Part shown: in pieces, positions 36,675 to 49,038 of the stretch | Layout of the letters: each line of letters starts with the position of its first letter | Position numbering within the stretch: position 1 is the first letter of the stretch | NCBI GenBank assembly: GCA_026120035.1 | Contig: JALRME010000013.1 | Location: 868,001-932,000 of the forward strand | Direction: 5' to 3' | DNA from: Coleophoma eucalyptorum | Lineage: Eukaryota; Ascomycota; Leotiomycetes; Helotiales; Dermateaceae | Length of the DNA stretch: 64,000 nucleotides | Notes under the pieces: model-generated | Seen by the model: only the letters and a program-made list of their open reading frames with translations | What the model was told of the DNA's origin: nothing | The model's database searches: none | Translations under genes and position numbers: made by a program

Positions 36675-38602
36675 AGAACTTTCAGGCGCAATCCTCATTG
36701 CCTTTCATAGGGCTTCTTTTCCTTTTGTTATATCATGTTGGATGCGGAACGGAACGACACGGAGCAACTTTTGGCTGTTTTCGACTCCTTTTCTGGCGAG
36801 GGTAATCTCGTCTTCCATTTTGTATCAACAGCCCCATGCTCGAAACGCATGGGTATATCATGCGATTTTCATATTTCACATTGCTTATTTGCTTTGGCAT
36901 TGGCATTGGCATAGATCAGCGAGAGTAACAACAAACCGGCGTATCTGAAGGGTTATTTCCCCAACATTCATATATTTCCTTGGACCTTGTCCATACAATA
37001 GGGCTCTTTTCGAGGAGATGGGTCGGCTTCTTGGATCTTGTTATGGATAGGAAACCGGAGTCCTTATTCACGCGCAATTTTTTCTTGGTCCATCTTGGAG
37101 GGGAGTAGGGTTTATCAAAATTTCATGAGAGCGTACTTCCCACGCTACCGTACGCTCTCTTACTTATCTTCTGGGAAGGGAAGATACCTCTTGTTATACT
37201 TCGTTCTCCTTCCTACATCATTACCGACCTTGATCTTGTCCTATCATCCAGGATGGGCTCATCATCCTTGGCATTTGTATGGCGGACTTGCATTGTAAAG
37301 CAAGTACTCGCTAAGTTATATATTTTTTGTCTTCTTTTTTTTTGTTCTTATTCGTTTGTGGACACATCATTATACCATTATAGTTCAGTCTGAGGAGCTA
37401 GTATCCTGAAAGACCGTACCTTTGTTTCTTTGTTTTACTAGAGTTGTAGATGTGGGATACAAGAGGACGTAGGGAGAGAAAGGGGAATAAGAGTTGAGGT
37501 TGAGACGGTGATAAGGAGAATACGAAGAGAGGAAGATAAATGAAATAAAATAACCAAAAACAACAGTGTACAGAACAAGCCTGTTTGTCTCTGACTCTCG
37601 GCGCTTATCTCTATGCCTTGCGTGATTAAATATGTAGTGATGTGCTGCGTATTGTGCAGCATAATCTCCCAGGTGCATGAGAATATCCAGAACTCGCACT
37701 GAAACCTAGCTTTGATAAGAAGTGCATGTTCCTGAGTGATGCAATTTACCTCGTACCCCCAAAGGCCTCGACAGTGCTCTACCCAATCAATCAACCTCCT
37801 AAGAATACTCACAGGCGAGGAGACAGGGCAGGTAGCTGGTTAATCTCACGGTGCTTCGCCGTATTTAGATACCTAACTACCCTGGCCTTAGCTATCTGCG
37901 TGCCTCCTCCGTGCTCATAATACAATAATAAGATACCCTCCCTATCTTGAGCCTTGCATCTCGTCTCCACGCCCCGTACCATCCATTAACGAGTAACGAC
38001 GGGTCAGGTTAATCAATCCCTCTCCTCTCCTCTCCTCTCCTCTCCTCTCCTTTCTTCTTCTGTCGTGCGAAGCAGTTCCAGTTCCTGCTCTTTATGAGGG
38101 TGTTGAGGAATTCCTATCTTTGCTTTGCCGCCTCTTTTTTTGGGGGGGGGGGGGAGGGCTCGCCTGGTATAAATGGTGAATTGTACTGGGTTGTGACTAG
38201 ATAAAGATACGCACGCGACAGGCACTTAAAGTGTAAATAGGTCGGATTTGCAGGCAGTTCTCACTTTTAAGTTTTTTTTTTTGAGTGGGTATTATAACCT
38301 TTTCTTCTTGATCTCACGGATCGTTCATTACAATAATATAATGCAGGGTAAAATTTCTTTTTCAATTTCTTCTTGATTTCTCTTCCCAATGTGTATCTTC
38401 CTTTATGCTAGCCACTCCGAAATCGGCTGCTGCTGCTATGTAGTATGTACGCATACAATTTTTGTCTATATACCAAAAGAGAGATCCATATCTCTCTGTG
38501 CAAATATCTAATCCTTTCTTCTATATCCAAGAAAATGAATAAATGAATGAACAAGTTCAAACATCACAAAACCGTAAACCCCTTCCACTTACGCGCACAC
38601 GT
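36675..38602. other. Intergenic 3' regions with simple repeats
   Basis: About 1.9 kb between the stop of the glycosyltransferase and the stop of ACH1. It contains T-rich sequence, a TCTCC microsatellite and a G13 run, and no supported gene. Confidence 0.45.
38021..38050 (+). repeat. (TCTCC)6 microsatellite
   Basis: Six perfect tandem copies of TCTCC. A T7 then G13 run follows at 38135-38154. Likely length-polymorphic. Confidence 0.9.
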
Positions 38603-40452
38603 TTAACCCCAAGTCTTCAGCTTGCGCATACTGCCCTCCGTATCAAACGCCTTGTGCATATCGAAGCTGTTCCACAACAGATGTGGCTCATGGCCCCATC
38701 CTCTACGCATACACTCAAACTCTGCCTTGGCGAAGTAATCTTCCAAAATTGGTCTATATTCAGGATGCGCCGTCTTCTCGATAATGACCTTGGCGCGCTC
38801 TTTGGGACTAAGTCCCCGAACATCGGCGAGACCTTGTTCTGTGACGACAACGTCGAGATCGTGCTCCGTCTGATCGACGTGTGTGCACATGGGTACAATG
38901 CATGACACGCCGAGTGGATCGGTCTTGGATGGTCGCGTTGATGGTGTGTGCATGATGCTGTACTTGGCTGATCGCAGGAAATCAGCACTGCCGCCAAGTC
39001 CGTTCAGCATTCGTGAGCCCATCACACATGTGCTGTTTGCATGCGCGTAGATGTCGACTTCGACAGGAGTGTTCATGCCAATTACACCGAGCCGGCGAAT
39101 GATCTCAGGTGAGTTAGAGACTTGTTGCGAGCGGAGGAGAAGCTTGTCATAGTATTGCTCCCAACCATCGTAGAAGCGCTTGAATCCATCTGGCGAGAAA
39201 CGGATTGAAGTTGCGGTTGCGAAATCGAGACGGCCGGAATCGAAGAGATCGAGGAAGGTATCTTGGAGAACCTGAATACGTTGAGAATACTGTCCGCCAT
39301 GAATTGTATAGCAAATCAACTTACCTCAGTCCAGACTTTCAAATGCTCGAACTTCGATTCTGCCAATCCACCAATAACTGCATTTGCGATATTGCCGATT
39401 CCAGATTGAATTGGAAGGAGATTCTTAGGCAAGCGGTCATGCTTTACCTCATGCTCGAGAAATTCGATAAGATGGTTGGCGATAGCTGCCGATGTTGCAT
39501 CTGCTGGGGAGTTTGGAGCTGTTTGGTCTTGGTAGTCCGATTCAATAATGGCGACAATTTTATCAGTGTCCACTGGAATAGACGTGGTACCAATACGATC
39601 CTCGGGAGACATAATAAGGTATGGCTTTCGGTTTGGTGGCAATTGGGTCATGGTGATATCGTGCAGACCTTCGAAACTAGGCATTGAAGTGTTGACTTCG
39701 ACAATGATCTAGAATTCCACTTAGTCCGTGTCATGAAGATATCCAGGGCTATCCTACCTTGTCTGCCATCTGGATCAACTCTGGCGAAGCTCCAACAGAG
39801 GCACCGGGAATGATTCCACCATCCTCAGTGATAGCCGTAGCCTCCACAATCACAACATCCAGCTTCTTATTCGGGCGGTCCTTGGTATAGAATCCCTATG
39901 TCCGTAAACTCAGCTTTCGCTCCCGAACAGTCGCAGGGTAAAACTCACGTAGACCAAGTCCACCGGGAACATGCTCAGATGCTTGTCAAAGAATTTGATG
40001 TTTCCATTGTTGATTCCCTTTGCAATTGACTTTCCAACTTGATGTGGTGATCGTCGCTCGATCATGTTCAAGGCCGCCCACCTGTTCTCGGTCTCTGCGC
40101 CAGAGGAAGCTCCGACGAATAAGGAGTACTTCAACTTTCCCTGTAGGTTATTACTCTCGACGTGGTCGGCAAGCATCGTTGGGATTTTCCTGCAATAAAT
40201 TCCAGTCAGCCCAGATTGCAGTAGAGCTTGAATACTCGGGTCCTCAAAGAAATTGGAAAGGCCGAATGTCCAAAGAGGAGGAATTACTTACTTCGGATAT
40301 CCAACACCGGTAAATCCAGACCAACCAATGTACGAGCCATTGGGAAAGAGAGAAACCAGATCCTCAGGTTGCGCGAGTTTGTTCAGCAATGATGGACGTC
40401 GCACACGCGCCTTCAAGGCCGCGGAGGCAGCCAATCCTGCTCGAGAAGCCAT
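38603..40452 (-). CDS. ACH1: Acetyl-CoA hydrolase / CoA-transferase, mitochondrial
   Basis: Ach1 moves CoA between succinyl-CoA, acetyl-CoA and acetate in mitochondria and supports acetate detoxification and growth on two-carbon sources. Five exons (40452-40292, 40189-39949, 39895-39758, 39708-39325, 39271-38603) give 530 residues, close to the usual 525. The start is the ATG at 40452, opening [20 protein letters not shown], a plausible mitochondrial leader. Family hallmarks are [46 protein letters not shown] and [15 protein letters not shown]. Introns are 46-102 nt with GTAAGT or GTGAGT donors. The protein is complete, with no missing block. Called with high confidence by near full-length resemblance to the family. 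Confidence 0.96.
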
Positions 40453-41205
40453 TCCCTTTCACTCCGGAAACCAGCGACTAATTCGCCCAAAGTGGCAGAC
40501 TGCGATTGAGTGGAGAGTGAGACAGAGCAAAGAAATAGAACAGAAGAATGGAAAGGAAGGAAACACGACAGAGGTAGGAGAAGAAAGTTTGCTGGGTGGC
40601 CTGAGACGGTTGGGAGGTTATTTACGTTCGGGTTCGAAGAGTTCGCCCCACCACGCCATATTGTAAGGCAGTGAAGCTCGCAGGGCGACCATCCGGACGT
40701 GACTGTCGCGGGAGCCTCGGGTATGGCTGGCTTGGCGCGTTGAAGCGAACTGGACGAGAGGAAGCTAAGATCTGCTTGCGCCGCCATCGGACTTTACCCA
40801 TCCAGCTCTGTCGCTTGATGTTGGCGATATCTTCGTTTTTGTCCTTATTGCTTGGCTCCGTCGTATTGCCTCGTCGCTATCTCGGTTCCATTTGAACCAT
40901 TCAGCAGATGCCGGTGATATACCTGGTATTTTCTTGACTCACTTTTGTGGGTTGCTTCCTGTATCGCTCTCTCTCCCTCTCCCTCGCTCTCTCCGATGCC
41001 GATGTGCGGTACTTGTTCTAGCTCGTTGATCAACGGGGCCATGCACAAGCGAGCATCGAGATAAAGTGATTGTGAGAATGGCAATATATTGAACTGTGCA
41101 TATATGGTATAAGGATTGTGGAGACGCCATTAGGAAAAGACACTAGCTACTATAAAACAACTACCCGACCTTGAATGCTTCTGGAAAACCAAACAGACTG
41201 CTCTC
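40453..41205. promoter_or_regulatory. ACH1 upstream region and 3' flank of Crh gene
   Basis: About 750 bp between two tandem minus-strand genes. It includes the ACH1 promoter. CT-rich sequence lies at 40950-41000. No gene is supported. Confidence 0.35.
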
Positions 41206-42367
41206 TTATATAAAGAACATGCCAATACCCAGGCCAGCCACAGCAAGTGCCAATTTCCTTCCTTGGGCAAAGTTGGCTCTCATTCCATCACTAGTAGATG
41301 AGGTAGATGAAGAGCTTGATGACGAAGATGATGAAGATGCGGAGGTGGATGAGGACGAAGAAGTAGAGTTGGAGGAGGAACTAGTGTCTCCGCTTGCGCT
41401 GGTCACAGTAGATGAGGTGCCATCGGTCGAGTTTGAAACGACGATCGAAGTGTATGAACCAGTCTCGTCCGAATATGTGTACTCATCACCACCGGTAGTG
41501 TAGTCCTCGATGGTGATATTCTTGACGTACATGGTGAAAGGAGCATCGGTGAGGTCGGTATATCCACCAGCCCATTCAACAGTTCCAGTACTTTCGTCTT
41601 CGGCACCACCGTCCCAAACACCGAGCTTGATGTTCATAGGGGTCTGAGGATAGTTCTCGCCATCAAGAGCATCCGCGTACAGCAGGGTACGGACGAGGAC
41701 AGAGTCGATGTACCAGTTGGTGCGAGCACTGGTCCAATCGACAGTGTACATATGCCATTCATCTTGCGGATCGTCGACTGCGTGGTAGATTGCTCGGTTG
41801 TACGAGGTGGTGTTTCCTTTGCCGAAATAGTTACTTTCCACCACAGTAGTATTGCCACCAAGCCATTCCTAATTTTTTTGTCAGTTCACCAGCCTTTCTA
41901 AAACAAGAGAGTTGCCTCTCAGAAATCGCATACCCAGTCAATTTCATCCAGATCATCAGACTCCATGACGAGACAGCTGACAACTCCTGTTCCTGGAGCA
42001 GCCTTCATGGTGACATTGACCCTTCCAAACATGATGTACTTGGTGCTGACAATGGTCTTGGCCAGGCCATCCGACTCGAGTATAAATTCGGCACCATTAT
42101 CTCCATAGGTCATCGTCGTTCCCGTCTCTGCGGTGAAGTAGGAACTGTTTCCCTGGGTGAAGTCGACAGTGATAGTTTTTCCCAGAGCAGCATCACTTGG
42201 GCAAGCTAAAGTCGGCCGAGTCAGTTCATAATTCTGGCATGATTTATTCTAGAGTACAGATACATACTGGAGTTCTCCGTGGGGTTACATGATGTTGATG
42301 TTTGCCCATTAACGACCTGTAACGCCGACAAGGCCACAGTAGCCAATTGAATGAAACGAGAGACCAT
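41206..42367 (-). CDS. Crh-type cell-wall transglycosylase (GH16, GPI-anchored)
   Basis: Crh enzymes join chitin to beta-1,6/1,3-glucan in the fungal wall. Three exons (42367-42268, 42205-41934, 41868-41206) encode 344 residues. The signal peptide is residues 1-20 ([17 protein letters not shown]). The GH16 catalytic signature DEIDWEW lies at 120-126, with Glu121 and Glu125 as nucleophile and acid/base; the second intron splits it after Trp124. Downstream, [21 protein letters not shown] is the usual acceptor-side strand. The tail has a long Ser/Thr run and a hydrophobic end ([15 protein letters not shown]), fitting a GPI signal. No CBM18 chitin-binding module is present, so this is a Crh1-like, not Utr2-like, layout. 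Complete and likely active. Confidence 0.93.
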
Positions 42368-43824
42368 GGCTATGATGCAGCGATAACGTAAAGAGAGATT
42401 GGGAAGAGAATAAAGGAAAAACACTTTCCAAAAGAAAGTCACAGTAATAGGCAGTTAAGAAGAAAGGAGAAAGAAGTATTCATATACAGATAGATGATGA
42501 TGGAGAAAGCGACCCGCAACCGTATGAGTATTCAATGCAGGGCCATGTTCTCACCATACGGAGATCGGAACATATACGAGCGAATGACCTTTCCCCTCTG
42601 GACCAGCAGTGACGACTCCATAGAGGCTGTGGAGGAAACCCCGAAAGAAGGGAAGACAGTAATAGCCTAGTCTCTACGGTAAATAAGAAAGCTGCTGAGG
42701 ATTTCCATACCATCCATTTAAGGGCAATGCAGCAGACGAGGGGTGGGCCTGGTTGTGGGTGGGTTCCATTTGATTACACGGCCATGTGGAGAGTCCCGTT
42801 GATAAGATAGAGAAGAGTTCTTTTTGATATGCCCTGCCAAGACAAGTATAGAAAATCGTGTTCTGCTTCACGAACAAGGCCCTGAAACTTTTCATGAGAA
42901 TGTTTGTCCACCCTGCCAGAGAGAGAACTTTCTTCTCTGCAACCCTACGATGAACGAGGGTTCGTGACGTGCCTCACTCCTACCGGCCGAAGATCTGCCC
43001 AGTCATACGAAGACTGGTATCCTGGCCCCGCTCCCGAATTACGTGTGTTCGAGAAGTCGTAGGATGGGCCACGAGTCCCAATGGGCTGTTGCGACGGGGG
43101 GGCTTGCCAGACATCTTTTGTGGGCATTGCTCTTCCTGACCTTATTGCGAATATTTTGGTACGCACTATTGAGCAGCACTTGGTGAGTGGACAGAAATAC
43201 AACTCTTCGTTCGCTGCATTCCAGCTCAAGGTGTTGGCTTTGTTTTGATCTGGCGGCTGGGAGGGAGACGCGGCCTCTTATACAATATTGATAGACGAGG
43301 TGACGAGTGGAACCCGAAATTGATGCACCGCCACTTTTGAAGCGAGGAGAAACCATGGCGGTGATCAACATCCATACGGCTGCTCTCCTACCTTGCAGGC
43401 ATGAGATGAGCTTTCCTGCATGATTCTAGAAGCAAAACAGTGATTTTGTAGCATACTGCTGTTTTGAATATCATCAACTAACTGCCTTTGGGTGTCATCT
43501 CCTTACTATATTCAAGTACGCCACAGTTTATAAACAACCCCACTCTGCACAAAACTCAGATTTCCAGTACCCAAAACGACGAACGACAGACGCCAAACAA
43601 AATGCGAGCAGTATCACTGCTACTCAACTAAATTCCTAAACGAACACCTCATGAAGACGTAACCACAAGAAAACTCCTGGACCACGTTGTACGGTCTCGC
43701 CGAAATCAACTGACTATGCCAAAGGATGAAAAAAAAACGCCATAATTAGACGGAGCCTGAATGCTCTGCGACAACGAGCAAAGTAGGAGCTAAAAAATGC
43801 ATTTCTATTTATGAAGAAAACTGC
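42368..43824. other. Intergenic region with a weak small ORF
   Basis: About 1.45 kb between two minus-strand genes. The only frame of note is a 61-codon minus-strand ORF at 43127-42945, Pro/Ser/Tyr-rich, with no family resemblance. The remainder looks non-coding. Confidence 0.4.
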
Positions 43825-46259
43825 TCAGAAATTCCATGCTATGAATTCTTGTACTAGCATGGATGACAGAAGGCCATTCCCGAGTAAGCAGCAGGCATTA
43901 AAGCCCGCCACATCTAGAGGTAACTTCAGGCTGGAGTCCCATCCGAGGAAAAGCATAGGCAAGAGGTTGGCAAAGCAAGAGCCTATGCATGAGAGACTGA
44001 TTGACACTTCTAGCGCGCCCAGCAGAGCCATTGTAGTGTGATATGCGAATGATTTCTTGGGTCGATGTTTGAATTTGGCACCGTAGTGCTCAGGTACGAC
44101 AGCAAAGCCGACACAGAAGCAGATCAACATGGACCCAAGAGCGGTGAAGCCTGATAGATGTGCTGGAGCGAGAGGGGTGATATTCCAACAGATGAGAGAG
44201 ATCCAGAGCGAGAGAAACTGAAAGAATCGGTGTACTCGCCACTCTTTGGTTCGTGGAATTTCTGGGGGGTTATCTGAAACAGAGAAAGATCCAAAGCAAT
44301 CTGCCAAAGAGTCACGTTCATCGCCCTCTGTAGGCGGGAAAAACTTAGGTGGTGCCATACTGAAAATGCTAGGTCCATCCTCGTCCGCCTCCATATTGTT
44401 GGACGGCCGTGTAGAAGGTGATTGGCCTGACTTCCGGGTCATGTTCATAAAAAAATTCTCCTTTGTCTCTCGAGACGTCGCTCGAAAGTTCGGTGGCTGC
44501 TTTTGCTTTAGAAGTCGCTGGGACTGGCTCATAGGAGCAGCCGGCACTTTGTACCAGAATGCAGATGTCTCTGGAGCAGGGGGAGCTTGGTTGAAGGAAC
44601 CTGTCTGACGCATATCAACTGTCTGATTTGGCTGGAAAGCACGGTGCTCAGAGACATCTGGGGACCAATCCATTTGGTCCCCAAGGTCACCAGAATCAAA
44701 ACGTCGTCTCTGGCTAAAAGCCTCTGAGAAAATCCCCGGATTTTGGGATCGCAGTGATCGCTGAGGTTTAGTCGGGGTCAGCTGTGCAGATGGAGAGCCA
44801 TAGAATGACTTAGTGGTACTTGGGAACTCAGCCGGAGACCTAGTCCGCTTTGCAAGGTATGATATATTTGAACCAGGAGTCGATGTGGGAGGAGATATAC
44901 CCATCCCTGGTGAAAAGCTTTCACTGATCAGATTCAGGGCATCTGCCATATTGGAATTATTTGGGCTCAAAGTTCTAGTAGCTTTCTCCAGCTTGGGCAT
45001 CCTTTCAGGATCCGGAATGAAGAGCGTGTTCATATTCTCTATGATTTGATGTTGACCCTAACACATAAGACTCAGCTCCATTACCCATTCAATAAAGCAA
45101 GCGACTTACAGTTCTTGTGAGAAGTATAAAGGTTCCGGCATGAAGAATAACAGTAGCTACAGAGGCGGGACCATCCCATGCTTGCATTCCCATAAAATAC
45201 CAGAGTATTCCTCTGGCTGCAAGTGAGCCTAAAGTCCATTGGTACCATAATGCAATGCCGGAAAGGTGCTTGGTAAATCCTCTGGCCATTTCCTTGTAGT
45301 ATGGATTCCACCAACAAGATAGTAAGTGCATTACAAGGCCAATTTCAGCAAATGGCTGTGAAGCAACAAAGAAAACCAGTAGGCCATAGGCATTCGAAAT
45401 CAGGGATGAAAGACCTGATAGGATAGATAAATCCGGCAATGAGTCGTACGCTTTAATCCAGTAGGGCGTGGTAGACAGCCATAGTACTACATGATGTAGG
45501 CCAACCAGCATAGCAGTAAAGTGGAACATTTGCCCCGTCAGTAGTCCATAATATCGAAGGTATGTTCCAGTGAAAAATGCGAGATCGCTGAGAGTTCTAC
45601 TCGAAATCCAGTTCCAAGCTCGCAAGTAGGTTCCCAAGTGGAAGAAACTTTCCACAAATGACAGCATCTGCCAGGTCCAGGGCATACGATCACGGTTTCT
45701 TCGAGCCTCTGTCTCCCTACGTAACCTGCCAACCCTATCGGCCTGTGCTGTATACTTCGTCTTCAAGATCCGCGCATTGACGATTCCGATACATTGCGAG
45801 CATACCTGTGGGTACAGCTTTTCCAAGTTCGCCTTCTGTTTCTCGAAGTCTTGAGCACTCTGCAAGTACTCAGGATCATTTTCATCCAGTACCGCGGGGT
45901 ATTCCGATACAAAACATTGCATGCGCCGCTGGTTTTCGAGGCATGTTGCGCAAAAGGGATCTTCGGATGTTTTGGGAGAAGAGAAGCTCCAGCCCTTGAG
46001 AGGTTCTGGGGTTGCGCTTGGAGACCTGCCAGCCGCTTCGGATACTTCTACTATTGGAGGGTCTGTAATTTCACCGTTCTACTATTTGTTAGCAGAGGCG
46101 CATAAGGAGTTCCAGATAAGATGCGAAGCATACCTCATCAAGGTAGTTCTTCTCGCCGCAGCTAAGACACTGCCACTTGCGGATTCTCCCATCGTTGTTG
46201 TACCGCGATTTAGTGTTGCAGTAATGGCATATCAGTTTCTTGCCACCGAAGATAGCCAT
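43825..46259 (-). CDS. ima1: Ima1-type inner nuclear membrane protein
   Basis: Homologue of S. pombe Ima1 and animal TMEM201/Samp1, inner nuclear membrane proteins that help tie the envelope to chromatin and cytoskeletal forces. Three exons (46259-46134, 46078-45110, 45057-43825) give 775 residues. The N-terminal Ima1 zinc domain is visible as cysteine pairs CHYC (11, 14), CLSC (31, 34), CATC (85, 88) and CSQC (135, 138). Several hydrophobic spans follow in exon 2. A Ser/Pro-rich nucleoplasmic stretch of roughly 230 residues comes next. Three more spans near the C-terminus (SLWISLICWNI, LGSMLICFCVGFAVV, CLLGNGLLSSMLV) end the protein. It is divergent from ALG14. Family assignment is good from the cysteine pattern; detailed function is inferred. 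Confidence 0.85.
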
Positions 46260-46918
46260 GAGAATCCATAAAAGACATCGAACGAGGGTAGTTGTTTAGC
46301 AATGAATCTTGTTAATGTCGCAACAATATCTGGGGTATTTTCGACAACAATGCGGCCGCCTAGTTACTCGAGACACGCGCATGATTTTCTATTGCACACC
46401 CGCTCGGCAGTGATCGTCTGGTCGCTTCGTGAAAAGACACGTCTAACATCACTGCACAAGAATCACAATGGGAAGCAAATGGAGTTGAAATGATGGATCA
46501 AAATCTGGTGGATAGAGTCTACAGGTGAGCCCATATGTGTTTCCATGAAATTAGGCTGTATCCGACCCTAAAATAATGCCTCTTACTTAAACCTTAACTT
46601 TGGCATCATAAATTCTCATATGGACTACAATCCTACCTTCACTATCTCTTCAGGAAGCCTGTGAAGGGAAAAGCCTGCATTGGCTGCTTCCACTCAGTGT
46701 TTATGAAGGGTTGTGTCGTACGAATCTAAGCTGACTTTTCACAAAGCGAGTACACTAATATGAAAAGTGCCAGCTTCAGCTTCAGGACCCAGACTTTCAT
46801 TCCAGGAAACTCAACGCAGCCTTGAAAGAGATCATAGTCCCATAGCAGATTAAAGCCTCAACCCAACCCCACCTGATCACACAAAACTGTGTTGCGTTGA
46901 TCTTTCAAGTCTGACAAG
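46260..46918. promoter_or_regulatory. Divergent promoter region, ima1 / ALG14
   Basis: A 659-bp gap between divergent ATGs. No specific site was recognised and no gene is supported. Confidence 0.4.
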
Positions 46919-47911
46919 ATGGCCTCCAAATTCATTATTCTTGCCCTGGTCCCACTGCTAGCACTTGGATCTATGTACTCTCTTGTGCGCATCCTTGGGT
47001 TTGAACGAGCAGCCCTGGTGCTCCTAGCCACAGCCTGCGCTGCAGTCTTCACGTTGGTAAGTAGAAAATCCTGACGACTCTCAATGCGAGAAAAATACCC
47101 TAACACTCCATAGCTTCGAATCCTCTCAATCCGTCCAGATAGGTCCACCAAACCAGTTGCGCATGGTGAGCCTGTTCACCTCTTGGCTGTCTTTGGCTCA
47201 GGCGGTCACACCTCTGAGATGATGTCCCTACTACGGACCTTCGATGTCACGCGGTATACCCAGCGCACCTACATTTGTAAGTGTATTTTGAGCTACGTAG
47301 AAGTTTTAGTATCTAACAGCATCATAGATTCTAGCGGAGATGAGTTTTCGCACGGAAAAGCAAGACTGGTTGAACAGAAGCTGCAGAGCAAACATCGTCC
47401 AGACTCTAAGCAGACTCTAAAGACCAAGGATCTAGAAGATTCCGAAGAGGCAGGATTGCCAGAGCCTTCCCCAGCTGGTAGTATTGATCCTGTCACTGGC
47501 TGCTGGACAGCAGAATGCGTCAGCCGAGCACGAAAGATCCACCAGCCAATCTACACAGCGCCCTGGAGCTCACTCCTCTGCTTTATCGACTGTATATGTA
47601 TTCTCATCAAGAGCAAGAACGCCAAACCACTCCAAACCTATCCTGATGTCATTCTCATCAACGGACCAGCCACAGCAGTCATCCTTGTTCTTGCAAGCTA
47701 TTTCTTGAAGTTCTTTGGTCTTGTTCCCAGGGAGAAGATGAAGATCATTTACATTGAAAGTTTTGCCAGAGTTAGGACTCTGAGTCTTAGTGGCAAGATC
47801 CTTCTCAAATTACGACTCTGTGACAAATTCCTGGTTCAATGGGAGATTTTGAGGGATCTGCTGCGTCAGCAAGGTTATAGTGTTGAATGGAGGGGCTTCC
47901 TGGTTGATTGA
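46919..47911 (+). CDS. ALG14: UDP-GlcNAc transferase membrane subunit Alg14
   Basis: Alg14 anchors catalytic Alg13 at the cytosolic ER face; together they add the second GlcNAc to dolichol-PP-GlcNAc in N-glycan assembly. Three exons (46919-47056, 47114-47276, 47328-47911) encode 294 residues. An N-terminal membrane anchor (FIILALVPLLALGSMYSLV) is followed by the nucleotide-binding loop VFGSGGHTSEM at 72-82. SSGDEFSHGKA comes just after the second splice. Later landmarks are LINGPATAVILV and KIIYIESFARVRTLSLSGK. Between these lies a hydrophilic insertion of about 45 residues (KSKHRPDSK and PEPSPAGSIDPV regions). It is absent from the shorter yeast protein and common in filamentous fungi. Complete and confident. 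Confidence 0.93.
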
Positions 47912-49038
47912 TGGATGAGCTACATATGTTTCCCATGATGGGCCTTTTAAGACCAGAATAAGAGAGCTTGACAACCCTAGCAATACATAGCTCTTTTCAC
48001 ATTGTCAAATACAGACCTCTATTACCAAAGACCCTAAGTCTACAATGCAGTAGATACAGATTCTCAGCTACAGAGGTTTCCCCAAAAGGCAAAGGTTCGC
48101 CTTTTGCAAACTCCTTGCCATTCAATAAAACCACTGTCCCATATCCCAAGCAGAAATCCACACCGAAGAGCTAACCCCCCCCCCCTCGCAAAAGCAAGCA
48201 AAAGTTAGTAAAAAAGAATATTGCACTTGACTTAACACTTCATATTGCAAGACTTTAAAGGTAACCCAGTAAAATTCCAGCCCCTACAACTCTGTGGGTG
48301 ACCACAAGGCGATGTACTTGAAAACGTATGCCTGATAGGAAGCCCCTACTAAGGCAAGCCTGCGGGTGAAAGAACGTAGTTGGAGAACGAATTTGGACAA
48401 AATCAACATTCAACAGTGAAACACAGCTCCCACAGGTTCAGATGTACAGCGGGTTCTAGCTTAAATGTCCTTTTTATTGGAGAGGGGGGGGGGCTTGATT
48501 CATTTGGTCAAGCCTCTGCGAAATAACAGTCTTAACTAGGACTTCCGTCTAATCAAACAAAAGTTCCAGATTTTGTGAAACCTCTTGAGCCTGAAAAGTC
48601 CCTAAATTCATCATACAACGAGACTAACCTAGGAGATCTGGTTCTGGAGATCTAGCACGCCCCGAGTAATTGTTTGAAGCGAATAAAGCCCCACGTCCGT
48701 TGTACAGTAAAACTAGATTTATAAAGTCAAGAGCAAACTTGGGCAGACTGACTTGGAAGGGTTTATGTGCTATAATATAGTTCCGGGTCCTTCGATACGC
48801 AACGAACTGTACTGTACTGTGCTGTATTGCATGAAAGTTCTAGATCCCTTGATACGCAACGGAACTGCGCTGTGGTGAAGTATGTTAAAGCTTCGCTGGG
48901 AGTTCAGAATCTACAAAATAACACTTCATGATGGAGGATGTCAAAAAGTGTGTTCAAACATTTGGGGATATCTTTCTATGCACAACATCTAAATATGCCT
49001 GCCCAGCTTTTGTAGAAACGTGACATATCTTTCCTTCT
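47912..49038. other. Convergent intergenic region
   Basis: About 1.1 kb between the stops of ALG14 and MVD1. C- and G-homopolymer runs lie at 48175-48185 and 48484-48493, and an imperfect direct repeat (separate entry) at 48780-48867. No supported ORF. Confidence 0.45.
48780..48867 (+). repeat. Imperfect direct repeat with GATACGCAAC core
   Basis: Two related units, 48780-48809 and 48837-48867, share GTTC..TCC..T.GATACGCAAC..GAACTG. Each unit also begins with GTTC and ends with its reverse complement GAAC. A short ACTGT/GCTGT run separates them. Function unknown. Confidence 0.6.

Noticed and set aside
48241..48420. GTGGGTGACCAC recalls part of fungal 5S rRNA
   Set aside because: The flanking sequence does not match the rest of 5S rRNA and no A box/C box order was visible.
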